From assembly GCF_029227915.1 (NCBI RefSeq), contig NC_079885.1, positions 2,666,001 to 2,730,000 of the forward strand: a stretch of 64,000 nt of DNA. Direction: 5' to 3'. Position numbers and translations under genes: made by a program. Source of the DNA: Hydractinia symbiolongicarpus (lineage: Eukaryota > Cnidaria > Hydrozoa > Anthoathecata > Hydractiniidae). The notes below the pieces were generated by a model. The model did no database searches. It was not told the DNA's origin and was given only the letters and a program-made list of their open reading frames with translations. This document shows positions 39,968-52,600 of the stretch, one piece after another (position 1 is the stretch's first letter; every line of letters starts with the position of its first letter).

Positions 39968-40270
39968 ATCGTTCTGGAAATGAGTTTACTCACAGGGTAC
40001 TTTCTTTGTATACATTCGACTACACGGGCCAAGCCCGGGATTTAGGGGAAATCGCTGGTTTTTGTTTGCCGGCGATTAAACCTCTTTCATTAAGCGTCTC
40101 ATCAAAAATGAAAACTTTTTTGAAAACTACAAGTCTCGTGCGTTTTAGTGGTGAAAAAATAATTTAAAAAATCGCTCGGGAAATGAGTTTACTCCCTGGG
40201 TACTTTCTTTGTATACTTTTGACTATACGGCCGAGTCCGGGATTTACGAAAAAATCGCGGGTTTTCGTTT

Positions 40271-40366
40271 GCCGGCGATTAAACTTCTTTTATTCAGCGT
40301 CCCATCAAAAATGAAAACATTTTTGAAAACTACAAGTCTTATGCGTTTTAGTGGTGAAAAAATAAT
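40271..40366 (+). repeat. Truncated 96 bp unit, no. 10
   Basis: The junction starts at 40,361. Upstream is the private marker gatttacgaaaaaatcg, shared with unit no. 12. Confidence 0.92.
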
Positions 40367-40469
40367 GCCGGCGATTAAACTTCTTTTATTCAGCGTCTCA
40401 TCAAAAAAGAAAACATTTTTGAAAACTACAAGTCTTATGCGTTTTAGTGGTGAAAAAATAATTTAAAAA

Positions 40470-40545
40470 ATCGTTCTGGAAATGAGTTTACTCACAGGAT
40501 ACTACAAGTCTCATGCAATTTAGTGGTGAAAAGATAATTTAAAAA
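40470..40545 (+). repeat. Truncated 76 bp unit, no. 6
   Basis: The junction at 40,496 reads aggatactacaag, with catgcaatttag downstream. Confidence 0.9.
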
Positions 40546-41659
40546 ATCGTTCTGGAAATGAGTTTACTCACAGGGTACTTTCTTTGTATACATTCGACTA
40601 CACTGGCCAAGCCCGGGATTTAGGGGAAATCGCTGGTTTTCGTTTGCCGGCGATTAAACCTCTTTCATTAAGCGTCTCATCAAAAATGAAAACATTTTTG
40701 AAAACTACAAGTCTCGTGCGTTTTAGTGGTGAAAAAATAATTCAAAAAATCGCTCGGGAACTGAGTTTACTCCCTGGGTACTTTCTTTGTATACTTTTGA
40801 CTATACGGGCCGCGTCCGGGATTTACGGGAAGTCGCGGGTTTTCGTTTGCCGGCGATTAAACTTCTTTTATACAGTGTCTCATCAAAAATGAAAACATTT
40901 TTGAAAACTACAAGTCTCATGCGTTTTAGTGGTGAAAAGATAATTTAAAAAATCGTTTTGGAAATGAGTTAACTCACAGGGTACTTTCTTTGTATACATT
41001 CGACTATACGGGCCAAGCTCGGGATTTACGGGAAATCGCGGGTTTTCGTTTGCCGGCGATTAAACTTCTTTATTCAGCGTCTCATCAAAAATGAAAACAA
41101 GTTTGAAAACTACAAGTCTCATGCGTTTTAGTGGTGAAAAAATAATCTAAAAAATCGTTCGAGAAATAAGTTTACTCCCTGGGTACTTTCTTTGTATACT
41201 TTTGACTATACGGCCCAAGCCTGGGATTTACGGAAAAATCGCGGGTTTTCGTTTGCCGGCGATTGAACTTCTTTTATTCAGCGTCTCATCAAAAATGAAA
41301 ACATTTTTAAAAACTACAAGTCTTATGCGTTTTAGTGGTGAAAAAATAATTTAAAAAATCGTTCTGGAAATGAGTTTACTCACAGGGTACTTTCTTTGTA
41401 AACATTCGAATATACGGGCCAAGCCCAGGATTTACGGGAAATCGCGGCTTTTCGTTTGCCGGCGATTAAACCTCTTTCATTAAGCGTCTCATCAAAAATG
41501 AAAACATTTTTGAAAACTACAAGTCTCATGCGTTTTAGTGGTGAAAAAATAATTTAAAAAATCGCTCGGGAAATGAGTTTACTCCCTGGGTACTTTCTTT
41601 CTATACTTTTGACTATACGGCCGAGTCCGGGATTTACGGAAAATCGCGGGTTTTCGTTT

Positions 41660-41755
41660 GCCGGCGATTAAACTTCTTTTATTCAGCGTCCCATCAAAAA
41701 TGAAAACATTTTTGAAAACTACAAGTCTCATGCGTTTTAGTGGTGAAAAAATAAT
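41660..41755 (+). repeat. Truncated 96 bp unit, no. 11
   Basis: The junction starts at 41,750. It is flanked downstream by a 76 bp unit reading ggatactgcaag, as is unit no. 9. Confidence 0.92.
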
Positions 41756-41858
41756 GCCGGCGATTAAACTTCTTTTATTCAGCGTCTCATCAAAAAAGAA
41801 AACATTTTTGAAAACTACAAGTCTTATGCGTTTTAGTGGTGAAAAAATAATTTAAAAA

Positions 41859-41934
41859 ATTGTTCTGGAAATGAGTTTACTCACAGGATACTGCAAGTCT
41901 CATGCAATTTAGTGGTGTATAGATAATTTAAAAA
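41859..41934 (+). repeat. Truncated 76 bp unit, no. 7
   Basis: The junction at 41,885 reads aggatactgcaag. A private ggtgtatagataa follows, where other copies have ggtgaaaagataa. Confidence 0.9.
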
Positions 41935-42169
41935 ATCGTTCTGGAAATGAGTTTACTCACAGGGTACTTTCTTTGTATACATTCGACTACACGGGCCAAG
42001 CCCGGGATTTAGGGGAAATCGCTGGTTTTTGTTTGCCGGCGATTAAACCTCTTTCATTAAGCGTCTCATCAAAAATGAAAACATTTTTGAAAACTACAAG
42101 TCTCGTGCGTTTTAGTGGTGAAAAAATAATTTAAAAAATCGCTCGGGAAATGAGTTTACTCCCTGGGTA

Positions 42170-42495
42170 CTTTCTTTGTATACTTTTGACTATACGGGCC
42201 GCGTCCGGGATTTACGGGAAGTCGCGGGTTTTCGTTTGCCGACGATTAAACTTCTTTTATACAGCGTCTCATCAAAAATGAAAACATTTTTGAAAACTAC
42301 AAGTCTCATGGGCTTTAGTGGTGAAATAATAATTTCAAAAATCGTTCGGGAAATGAGTTTACACCCTGGGTACTTTCTTTGTATACTTTTGACTATACGG
42401 GCCGATTCCGGAATTTACGGGAAATCGCAGGTTTTCGTTTGCCGGCGAATAAACTTCTTTTATTCAGCGTCTCATCAAAAATGAAAACATTTTTG
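42170..42495 (+). repeat. 1,187 bp-offset repeat, left copy
   Basis: gggccgcgtccggg, aataatttcaaaaatcg, ggccgattccgg and gccggcgaataaac recur at +1,187 bp (five full monomers plus 96 and 76). Confidence 0.82.
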
Positions 42496-42846
42496 AAAAC
42501 TACAAGTCTCATGCGTTTTAGTGGTGAAAAAATAATTTAAAAAATCGTTCGGGAAATGAGTTTACTCCCTGGATACTTTCTTTGTATACTTTTGACTATA
42601 CGGGCCAAGCCTGGGATTTACGGGAAATCGCAGGTTTTCGTTTGCCGGCGATTAAACCTCTTTTATTAAGCGTCTCATCAAAAATGAAAACATTTTGGAA
42701 AACTAAAAGTCTCATGCGTTTTAGTGGTGAAAAAATAATTTAAAAAATCGCTCGGGAAATGAGTTTACTCCCTGGGTACTTTCTTTCTATACTTTTGACT
42801 ATACGGCCGAGTCCGGGATTTACGAAAAAATCGCGGGTTTTCGTTT

Positions 42847-42942
42847 GCCGGCGATTAAACTTCTTTTATTCAGCGTCCCATCAAAAATGAAAACATTTTT
42901 GAAAACTACAAGTCTTATGCGTTTTAGTGGTGAAAAAATAAT
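42847..42942 (+). repeat. Truncated 96 bp unit, no. 12
   Basis: The junction starts at 42,937. It is the 2,576 bp counterpart of unit no. 10 and the last 96 bp unit in the window. Confidence 0.92.
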
Positions 42943-43045
42943 GCCGGCGATTAAACTTCTTTTATTCAGCGTCTCATCAAAAAAGAAAACATTTTTGAAA
43001 ACTACAAGTCTTATGCGTTTTAGTGGTGAAAAAATAATTTAAAAA

Positions 43046-43121
43046 ATCGTTCTGGAAATGAGTTTACTCACAGGATACTACAAGTCTCATGCAATTTAGT
43101 GGTGAAAAGATAATTTAAAAA
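43046..43121 (+). repeat. Truncated 76 bp unit, no. 8
   Basis: The junction at 43,072 reads aggatactacaag. It is the last 76 bp unit in the window. Confidence 0.9.
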
Positions 43122-43356
43122 ATCGTTCTGGAAATGAGTTTACTCACAGGGTACTTTCTTTGTATACATTAGACTACACTGGCCAAGCCCGGGATTTAGG
43201 GGAAATCGCTGGTTTTCGTTTGCCGGCGATTAAACCTCTTTCATTAAGCGTCTCATCAAAAATGAAAACATTTTTGAAAACTACAAGTCTCGTGCGTTTT
43301 AGTGGTGAAAAAATAATTCAAAAAATCGCTCGGGAACTGAGTTTACTCCCTGGGTA

Positions 43357-43682
43357 CTTTCTTTGTATACTTTTGACTATACGGGCCGCGTCCGGGATTT
43401 ACGGGAAGTCGCGGGTTTTCGTTTGCCGGCGATTAAACTTCTTTTATACAGCGTCTCATCAAAAATGAAAACATTTTTGAAAACTACAAGTCTCATGGGC
43501 TTTAGTGGTGAAATAATAATTTCAAAAATCGTTCGGGAAATGAGTTTACACCCTGGGTACTTTCTTTGTATACTTTTGACTATACGGACCGATTCCGGGA
43601 TTTACGGGAAATCTCAGGTTTTCGTTTGCCGGCGAATAAACTTCTTTTATTCAGCGTCTCATCAAAAATGAAAACATTTTTG
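43357..43682 (+). repeat. 1,187 bp-offset repeat, right copy
   Basis: This is the copy of 42,170-42,495. Differences include ggaccgattcc for gggccgattcc and aaatctcagg for aaatcgcagg. Confidence 0.82.
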
Positions 43683-44169
43683 AAAACTACAAGTCTCATG
43701 CGTTTTAGTGGTGAAAAAATAACTTGAAAAATCGTTCGGGAAATGAGTTTACTCCCTGGGTACTTTCTTTGTATACTTTTGACTATACGGGCCAAGCCTG
43801 GGATTTACGGATCATCGCAGGTTTTCGTTTGCCGGCGATTAAACCTCTTTAATTAAGCGTCTCATCAAAAATGAAAACATTTTGGAAAACTACAAGTCTC
43901 ATGGGTTTTAGTGGTGAAAAAATAATTTAAAAAATTGCTCGGGAAATGAGTTTACTCCCTGGGTACTTTGTTAGTATACTTTTGACTATACGGTGCGAGT
44001 CCGGGATTTACGGGAAATCGCGGGTTTTCGTTTGCCGGCGATTAAACTTCTTTTATTCAGCGTCCCATCAAAAATGAAAACATTTTTGAAAACTACAAGT
44101 CTCATGCGTTTTAGTGGTGAAAAAATAATATAAAAAATCCTTCCGGAAATGAGTTTACTCCCTGGGTAC

Positions 44170-45355
44170 TTTCTTTGTATACTTTTGACTATACCGGCCA
44201 AGCCCGGGATTTACGGGAAATGGCGGGTTTTCGTTTGCCGGCGATTAAACTTCTTTTATTCAGTGTCTCATCAAAAATGAAAACATTTTTGAAAACTACA
44301 AGTCTCATGCGTTTTAGTGGTGAAAAGATAATTTAAAAAATCGTTTTGGAAATGAGTTAACTCACAGTTTACTTTCTTTGTATACTTTTGACTATACGGG
44401 CCGAGTCAGGGATTTACGGGAAGTCGCAGGTTTTCGATTGCCGGCGATTAAACTTCTTTTATACAGCGTCTCATCAAAAATGAAAACATTTTTAAATTCT
44501 ACAAGTCTCATGGGCTTTAGTGGTGAAATAATAATTTAAAAAATCGTTCGGGAAATGAGTTTACACCCTGGGTACTTTCTTTGTATACTTTTGACTATAC
44601 GGGCCGAGTCCGGGATTTACGGGAAATCGCAGGTTTTCGTTTGCCGGCGATTAAACCTCTTTTGTTAAGCGTCTCATTAAAAATGAAAACATTTTTGAAA
44701 ACTACAAGTCTCATTCGTTCTAGTGGTGCAGAAATAATTTGAAAAATCGTTCGGAAAATCAGTTTACTCCTTGGGTACTTTCTTTATATACATTCAACTA
44801 TACGGGCCAAGCCCGGGATTTGCGGGAAATCGCGGGTTTTCGTTTGACGGCGATTAAACTTCTTTTATTCAGCGTCTCATCAAAAATGAAAACAAGTTTG
44901 AAAACTACAAGTCTCCTGCGTTTTAGTGGTGAAAAAATAATCTAAAAAATCGTTCGAGAAATGAGTTTACTCCCTGGGTACTTTCTTTGTATACTTTTGA
45001 CTATACGGGCCAAGCTCGGGATTTACAGGAAATCGCGGGTTTTCGTTTGCCGGTGATTAAACTTCTTTTATTCAGCGTCTCATCAAAAATGAAAACATTT
45101 TTGAAAACTACAAGTCTTATGCGTTTTAGTGGTGAAAAAATAATTTAAAAAATCGTTCGGGAAATCAGTTTACTCCTTGGGTACTTTCTTTATATACATT
45201 CAACTATACGGGCCAAGCCCGGGATTTACGGGAAATCGCGGGTTTTCGTTTGTCGGCGATTAAACTTCTTTTATTCAGCGTCTCATCAAAAATGAAAACA
45301 AGTTTGAAAACTACAAGTCTCATGCGTTTTAGTGGTGAAAAAATAATCTAAAAAA
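44170..45355 (+). repeat. 1,421 bp-offset repeat (7 monomers), left copy
   Basis: Markers tttttaaattctac, ctcttttgttaagcg, gtttgacggcgatt and gtctcctgcg recur at exactly +1,421 bp. Confidence 0.86.
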
Positions 45356-45590
45356 TCGTTCGGGAAATGGGTTTACTCCCTGGGTACTTTCTTTGTATAC
45401 TTTTGACTATACGGGCCAAGCTCGGGATTTACGGGAAATCGCGGGTTTTCGTTTGCCGGCGATTAAACTTCTTTTTTTCAGAGTCTCATCAAAAATGAAA
45501 ATATTTTTGAAAACTACAAGTCTTATGCGTTTTAGTGGTGAAAAAACAATTTTAAAAATCGTTCGGGAAATGAGTTTACTCCTTGGGTAC

Positions 45591-46776
45591 TTTCTTTGTA
45601 TACTTTTGACTATACCGGCCAAGCCCGGGATTTACGGGAAATGGAGGGTTTTCGTTTGCCGGCGATTAAACTTCTTTTATTCAGTGTCTCATCAAAAATG
45701 AAAACATTTTTGAAAACTACAAGTCTCATGCGTTTTAGTGGTGAAAAGATAATTTAAAAAATCGTTTTGGAAATGAGTTAACTCACAGTGTACTTTCTTT
45801 GTATACTTTTGACTATACGGGCCGAGTCAGGGATTTACGGGAAGTCGCAGGTTTTCGTTTGCCGGCGATTAAACTTCTTTTATACAGCGTCTCATCAAAA
45901 ATGAAAACATTTTTAAATTCTACAAGTCTCATGGGCTTTAGTGGTGAAATAATAATTTAAAAAATCGTTCGGGAAATGAGTTTACACCCTGGGTACTTTC
46001 TTTGTATACTTTTGACTATACGGGCCGAGTCCGGGATTTACGGGAAATCGCATGTTTTCGTTTGCCGGCGATTAAACCTCTTTTGTTAAGCGTCTCATTA
46101 AAAATGAAAACATTTTTGAAAACTACAAGTCTCATTCGTTCTAGTGGTGCAGAAATAAATTGAAAAATCGTTCGGAAAATCAGTTTACTCCTTGGGTACT
46201 TTCTTTATATACATTCAACTATACGGGCCAAGCCCGGGATTTGCGGGAAATCGCGGGTTTTCGTTTGACGGCGATTAAACTTCTTTTATTCAGCGTCTCA
46301 TCAAAAATGAAAACAAGTTTGAAAACTACAAGTCTCCTGCGTTTTAGTGGTGAAAAAATAATCTAAAAAATCGTTCGAGAAATGAGTTTACTCCCTGGGT
46401 ACTTTCTTTGTATACTTTTGACTATACGGGCCAAGCCCGGGATTTACAGGAAATCGCGGGTTTTCGTGTGCCGGCGATTAAACTTCTTTTATTCAACGTC
46501 TCATCAAAAATGAAAACATTTTTGAAAACTACAAGTCTTATGCGTTTTAGTGGTGAAAAAATAATTTAAAAAATCGTTCGGGAAATCAGTTTACTCCTTG
46601 GGTACTTTCTTTATATACATTCAACTATACGGGCCAAGCCCGGGATTTACGGGAAATCGCGGGTTTTCTTTTGTCGGCGATTAAACTTCTTTTATTCAGC
46701 GTCTCATCAAAAATGAAAACAAGTTTTAAAACTAAAAGTCTCATGCGTTTTAGTGGTGAAAAAATAATCTAAAAAA
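45591..46776 (+). repeat. 1,421 bp-offset repeat, right copy
   Basis: This repeats the markers of 44,170-45,355. cgcatgttttcg replaces cgcaggttttcg, and this variant was then carried into the 3,855 bp duplication near 49,908. Confidence 0.86.
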
Positions 46777-49555
46777 TCGTTCGAGAAATGAGTTTACTCC
46801 CTGGGTACTTTCTTTGTATACTTTTGAATATACGGGCCAAGCCCGGGATTTACGGGAAATCGCGGGTTTTCGTTTGCCGGCGATTAAACTTCTTTTATTC
46901 AGCGTCTCATCAAAAATGAAAATATTTTTGAAAACTACAAGTCTCATTCGTTCTAGTGGTGCAGAAATAATTTGAAAAATCGTTCGGGACATCAGTTTAC
47001 TCCTTGGGTACTTTCTTTATATACATTCAACTATACGGGCCAAGCCCGGGATTTGCGGGAAATCGCGGGTTTTCGTTTGCTGGCGATTAAACTTCTTTTA
47101 TTCAGCGTCTCATCAAAAATGAAAACAAGTTTGAAAACTAAAAGTCTCATGCGTTTTAGTGGTGAAAAAATAATCTAAAAAATCGTTCGGGAAATGGGTT
47201 TACTCCCTGGGTACTTTCTTTGTATACTTTTGACTATACGGGCCAAGCCCGGGATTTACGGGAAATCGCGGGTTTTCGTTTGCCGGCGATCAAACTTCTT
47301 TTATTCAGAGTCTCATCAAAAATGAAAATATATTTGAAAACTACAAGTCTTATGCGTTTTAGTGGTGAAAAAATAATTTAAAAAATCGTGCGGGAAATCA
47401 GTTTACTCCTTGGGTACTTTCTTTATATACATTCAACTATACGGGCCAAGCCCGGGATTTACGGGAAATCGCGGGTTTTCGTTTGCCGGCGATTAAACTT
47501 CTTTTATTCAGCGTCTCATCAAAAATGAAAACAAGTTTTAAAACTAAAAGTCTCATGCGTTTTAGTGGTAAAAAAATAATCTAAAAAATCGTTCGAGAAA
47601 TGAGTTTACTCCCTGGGTACTTTCTTTGTATACTTTTGACTATACGGGCCAAGCCGGGATTTACGGGAAATCGCGGGTTTTCGTTTGCCGGCGATTAAAC
47701 TTCTTTTATTCAGCGTCTCATCAAAAATGAAAACATTTTTGAAAACTACAAGTCTTATGCGTTTTAGTGGTGAAAAAATAATTTAAAAAATCGTTCTGGA
47801 AATGAGTTTACTCCCTGGGTACTTTCTTTGTATACTTTTGACTATACGGGCCAAGCCTGGAATTTACGGGAAATCGCAGGTTTTCATTTGCCGGCGATTA
47901 AACCTCTTTCATTAAGCGTCTCATCAAAAATCAAAACATTTTGGAAAACTACAAGTTTCATGCGTTTTAGTGGTGAAAAAATAATTTAAAAAATCGCTCA
48001 AGAAATGAGTTTACTCCCTGGGTACTTTCTTAGTATACTTTTGACTATACGGGCCAAGCCGGGATTTACGGGAAATCGCGGGTTTTCGTTTGTCGGCGAT
48101 TAAACTTCTTTTATTCAGCGTCTCATCAAAAATGAAAACATTTTTGAAAACTACAAGTCTTATGCGTTTTAGTGGTGAAAAAATAATTTAAAAAATCGTT
48201 CTGGAAATGAGTTTACTCCCTGGGTACTTTCTTTGTATACTTTTGACTATACGGGCCAAGCCTGGAATTTACGGGAAATCGCAGGTTTTCATTTGCCGGC
48301 GATTAAACCTCTTTCATTAAGCGTCTCATCAAAAATGAAAACATTTTGGAAAACTACAAGTTTCATGCGTTTTAGTGGTGAAAAAATAATTTAAAAAATC
48401 GCTCAAGAAATGAGTTTACTCCCTGGGTACTTTCTTAGTATACTTTTGACTATACGGGGCGAGTCCGGGATTTACGGGAAATCGCGGGTTTTCGTTTGCC
48501 GGCGATTAAACTTCTTTTACTCAGCGTCCCATCAAAAATGAAAACATTTTTGAAAACTACAAGTCTCATGCGTTTTAGTGGTGAAAAAATAATATAAAAA
48601 ATCGTTCGGGAAATGAGTTTACTCCCTGGGTACTTTCTTTGTATACTTTTGACTATACCGGCCAAGCCCGGGATTTACGGGAAATGGCGGGTTTTCGTTT
48701 GCCGGCGATTAAGCTTCTTTTATTCAGTGTCTCATCAAAAATGAAAATATTTTTGAAAAATACAAGTCTCATGCGTTTTAGTGGTGAAAAGATAATTTAA
48801 AAAATCGTTTTGGAAATGAGTTAACTCACAGGGTACTTTCTTTGTATACATTCGACTATACGGGCCAAGCCCGGGATTTACGGGAAATCGCGGGTTTTCG
48901 TTTGCCGGCGCTTAAACCACTTTTATAAAGCGTCTCATCAAAAATGAAAACATTTCTGAAAACTACAAGTCTCATGCGTTTTAGTGGTGAAAAAATAATT
49001 TAAAAAATCGTTCGGAAATTGAGTTTACTCCCTGGGTACTTTCTTTGTATACTTTTGACTATACGGGCCGAGTCAGGGATTTACGGGAAGTCGCAGGTTT
49101 TCGTTTGCCGGCGATTAAACTTCTTTTATATAGCGTCTCATCAAAAATGAAAACATTTTTAAAATCTACAAGTCTCATGCGTTTTAGTGGTGAAAAAATA
49201 ATTTAAAAAATCGTTCGGGAAATCAGTTTACTCCTTGGGTACTTTCTTTATATACATTCAACTATACGGGCCAAGCCCGGGATTTACGGGAAATCGCGGG
49301 TTTTCGTTTGCCGGCGATTAAACTTCTTTTATTCAGCGTCTCATCAAAAATGAAAACAAGTTTGAAAACTACAAGTCTCATGCGTTTTAGTGGTGAAAAA
49401 ATAATCTAAAAAATCGTTCGGGAAATGGGTTTACTCCCTGGGTACTTTCTTTGTATACTTTTGACTATACCGGCCAAGCCCGGGATTTACGGGAAATCGC
49501 GGGTTTTCGTTTGCCGGCGATTAAACTTCTTTTATTCAGCGTCTCATCAAAAATG
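45795..49555 (+). repeat. 3,855 bp-offset duplication (19 monomers), left copy
   Basis: The largest duplication distance in the window. Markers include the taaattgaaaaatcg monomer, gggacatcag, gaatatacggg, aaaatatatttg, the 2 bp deletion aagccgggattt, gcttaaaccac and ttttataaagcg. All recur at +3,855 bp. Confidence 0.9.
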
Positions 49556-49649
49556 AAAACAAGTTTGAAAACTACAAGTCTCATGCGTTTTAGTGGTGAA
49601 AAAATAATCTAAAAAATCGTTCGGGAAATGGGTTTACTCCCTGGGTACT

Positions 49650-52600
49650 TTCTTTGTATACTTTTGACTATACGGGCCGAGTCAGGGATTTACGGGAAGT
49701 CGCAGGTTTTCGTTTGCCGGCGATTAAACTTCTTTTATACAGCGTCTCATCAAAAATGAAAACATTTTTAAATTCTACAAGTCTCATGGGCTTTAGTGGT
49801 GAAATAATAATTTAAAAAATCGTTCGGGAAATGAGTTTACACCCTGGGTACTTTCTTTGTATACTTTTGACTATACGGGCCGAGTCCGGGATTTACGGGA
49901 AATCGCATGTTTTCGTTTGCCGGCGATTAAACCTCTTTTGTTAAGCGTCTCATTAAAAATGAAAACATTTTTGAAAACTACAAGTCTCATTCGTTCTAGT
50001 GGTGCAGAAATAAATTGAAAAATCGTTCGGAAAATCAGTTTACTCCTTGGGTACTTTCTTTATATACATTCAACTATACGGGCCAAGCCCGGGATTTGCG
50101 GGAAATCGCGGGTTTTCGTTTGACGGCGATTAAACTTCTTTTATTCAGCGTCTCATCAAAAATGAAAACAAGTTTGAAAACTACAAGTCTCCTGCGTTTT
50201 AGTGGTGAAAAAATAATCTAAAAAATCGTTCGAGAAATGAGTTTACTCCCTGGGTACTTTCTTTGTATACTTTTGACTATACGGGCCAAGCCCGGGATTT
50301 ACAGGAAATCGCGGGTTTTCGTGTGCCGGCGATTAAACTTCTTTTATTCAACGTCTCATCAAAAATGAAAACATTTTTGAAAACTACAAGTCTTATGCGT
50401 TTTAGTGGTGAAAAAATAATTTAAAAAATCGTTCGGGAAATCAGTTTACTCCTTGGGTACTTTCTTTATATACATTCAACTATACGGGCCAAGCCCGGGA
50501 TTTACGGGAAATCGCGGGTTTTCGTTTGTCGGCGATTAAACTTCTTTTATTCAGCGTCTCATCAAAAATGAAAACAAGTTTTAAAACTAAAAGTCTCATG
50601 CGTTTTAGTGGTGAAAAAATAATCTAAAAAATCGTTCGAGAAATGAGTTTACTCCCTGGGTACTTTCTTTGTATACTTTTGAATATACGGGCCAAGCCCG
50701 GGATTTACGGGAAATCGCGGGTTTTCGTTTGCCGGCGATTAAACTTCTTTTATTCAGCGTCTCATCAAAAATGAAAATATTTTTGAAAACTACAAGTCTC
50801 ATTCGTTCTAGTGGTGCAGAAATAATTTGAAAAATCGTTCGGGACATCAGTTTACTCCTTGGGTACTTTCTTTATATACATTCAACTATACGGGCCAAGC
50901 CCGGGATTTGCGGGAAATCGCGGGTTTTCGTTTGCCGGCGATTAAACTTCTTTTATTCAGCGTCTCATCAAAAATGAAAACAAGTTTGAAAACTAAAAGT
51001 CTCATGCGTTTTAGTGGTGAAAAAATAATCTAAAAAATCGTTCGGGAAATGGGTTTACTCCCTGGGTACTTTCTTTGTATACTTTTGACTATACGGGCCA
51101 AGCCCGGGATTTACGGGAAATCGCGGGTTTTCGTTTGCCGGCGATTAAACTTCTTTTATTCAGAGTCTCATCAAAAATGAAAATATATTTGAAAACTACA
51201 AGTCTTATGCGTTTTAGTGGTGAAAAAATAATTTAAAAAATCGTGCGGGAAATCAGTTTACTCCTTGGGTACTTTCTTTATATACATTCAACTATACGGG
51301 CCAAGCCCGGGATTTACGGGAAATCGCGGGTTTTCGTTTGCCGGCGATTAAACTTCTTTTATTCAGCGTCTCATCAAAAATGAAAACAAGTTTTAAAACT
51401 AAAAGTCTCATGCGTTTTAGTGGTAAAAAAATAATCTAAAAAATCGTTCGAGAAATGAGTTTACTCCCTGGGTACTTTCTTTGTATACTTTTGACTATAC
51501 GGGCCAAGCCGGGATTTACGGGAAATCGCGGGTTTTCGTTTGCCGGCGATTAAACTTCTTTTATTCAGCGTCTCATCAAAAATGAAAACATTTTTGAAAA
51601 CTACAAGTCTTATGCGTTTTAGTGGTGAAAAAATAATTTAAAAAATCGTTCTGGAAATGAGTTTACTCCCTGGGTACTTTCTTTGTATACTTTTGACTAT
51701 ACGGGCCAAGCCTGGAATTTACGGGAAATCGCAGGTTTTCATTTGCCGGCGATTAAACCTCTTTCATTAAGCTTCTCATCAAAAATCAAAACATTTTGGA
51801 AAACTACAAGTTTCATGCGTTTTAGTGGTGAAAAAATAATTTAAAAAATCGCTCAAGAAATGAGTTTACTCCCTGGGTACTTTCTTAGTATACTTTTGAC
51901 TATACGGGCCAAGCCGGGATTTACGGGAAATCGCGGGTTTTCGTTTGCCGGCGATTAAACTTCTTTTATTCAGCGTCTCATCAAAAATGAAAACATTTTT
52001 GAAAACTACAAGTCTTATGCGTTTTAGTGGTGAAAAAATAATTTAAAAAATCGTTCTGGAAATGAGTTTACTCCCTGGGTACTTTCTTTGTATACTTTTG
52101 ACTATACGGGCCAAGCCTGGAATTTACGGGAAATCGCAGGTTTTCATTTGCCGGCGATTAAACCTCTTTCATTAAGCGTCTCATCAAAAATGAAAACATT
52201 TTGGAAAACTACAAGTTTCATGCGTTTTAGTGGTGAAAAAATAATTTAAAAAATCGCTCAAGAAATGAGTTTACTCCCTGGGTACTTTCTTAGTATACTT
52301 TTGACTATACGGGGCGAGTCCGGGATTTACGGGAAATCGCGGGTTTTCGTTTGCCGGCGATTAAACTTCTTTTACTCAGCGTCCCATCAAAAATGAAAAC
52401 ATTTTTGAAAACTACAAGTCTCATGCGTTTTAGTGGTGAAAAAATAATATAAAAAATCGTTCGGGAAATGAGTTTACTCCCTGGGTACTTTCTTTGTATA
52501 CTTTTGACTATACCGGCCAAGCCCGGGATTTACGGGAAATGGCGGGTTTTCGTTTGCCGGCGATTAAGCTTCTTTTATTCAGTGTCTCATCAAAAATGAA

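Larger units (their letters stand above)
40200..40900 (+). repeat. 2,576 bp-offset repeat, left copy
   Basis: It contains gatttacgaaaaaatcg (40,241), truncated units no. 10 and no. 6, ctacactggccaag and cgggaactgag. All recur 2,576 bp downstream. Confidence 0.85.
42776..43476 (+). repeat. 2,576 bp-offset repeat, right copy
   Basis: gatttacgaaaaaatcg at 42,817 equals 40,241. attagactacac replaces attcgactacac. The copy continues into sequence shared with 42,176 onward. Confidence 0.85.
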
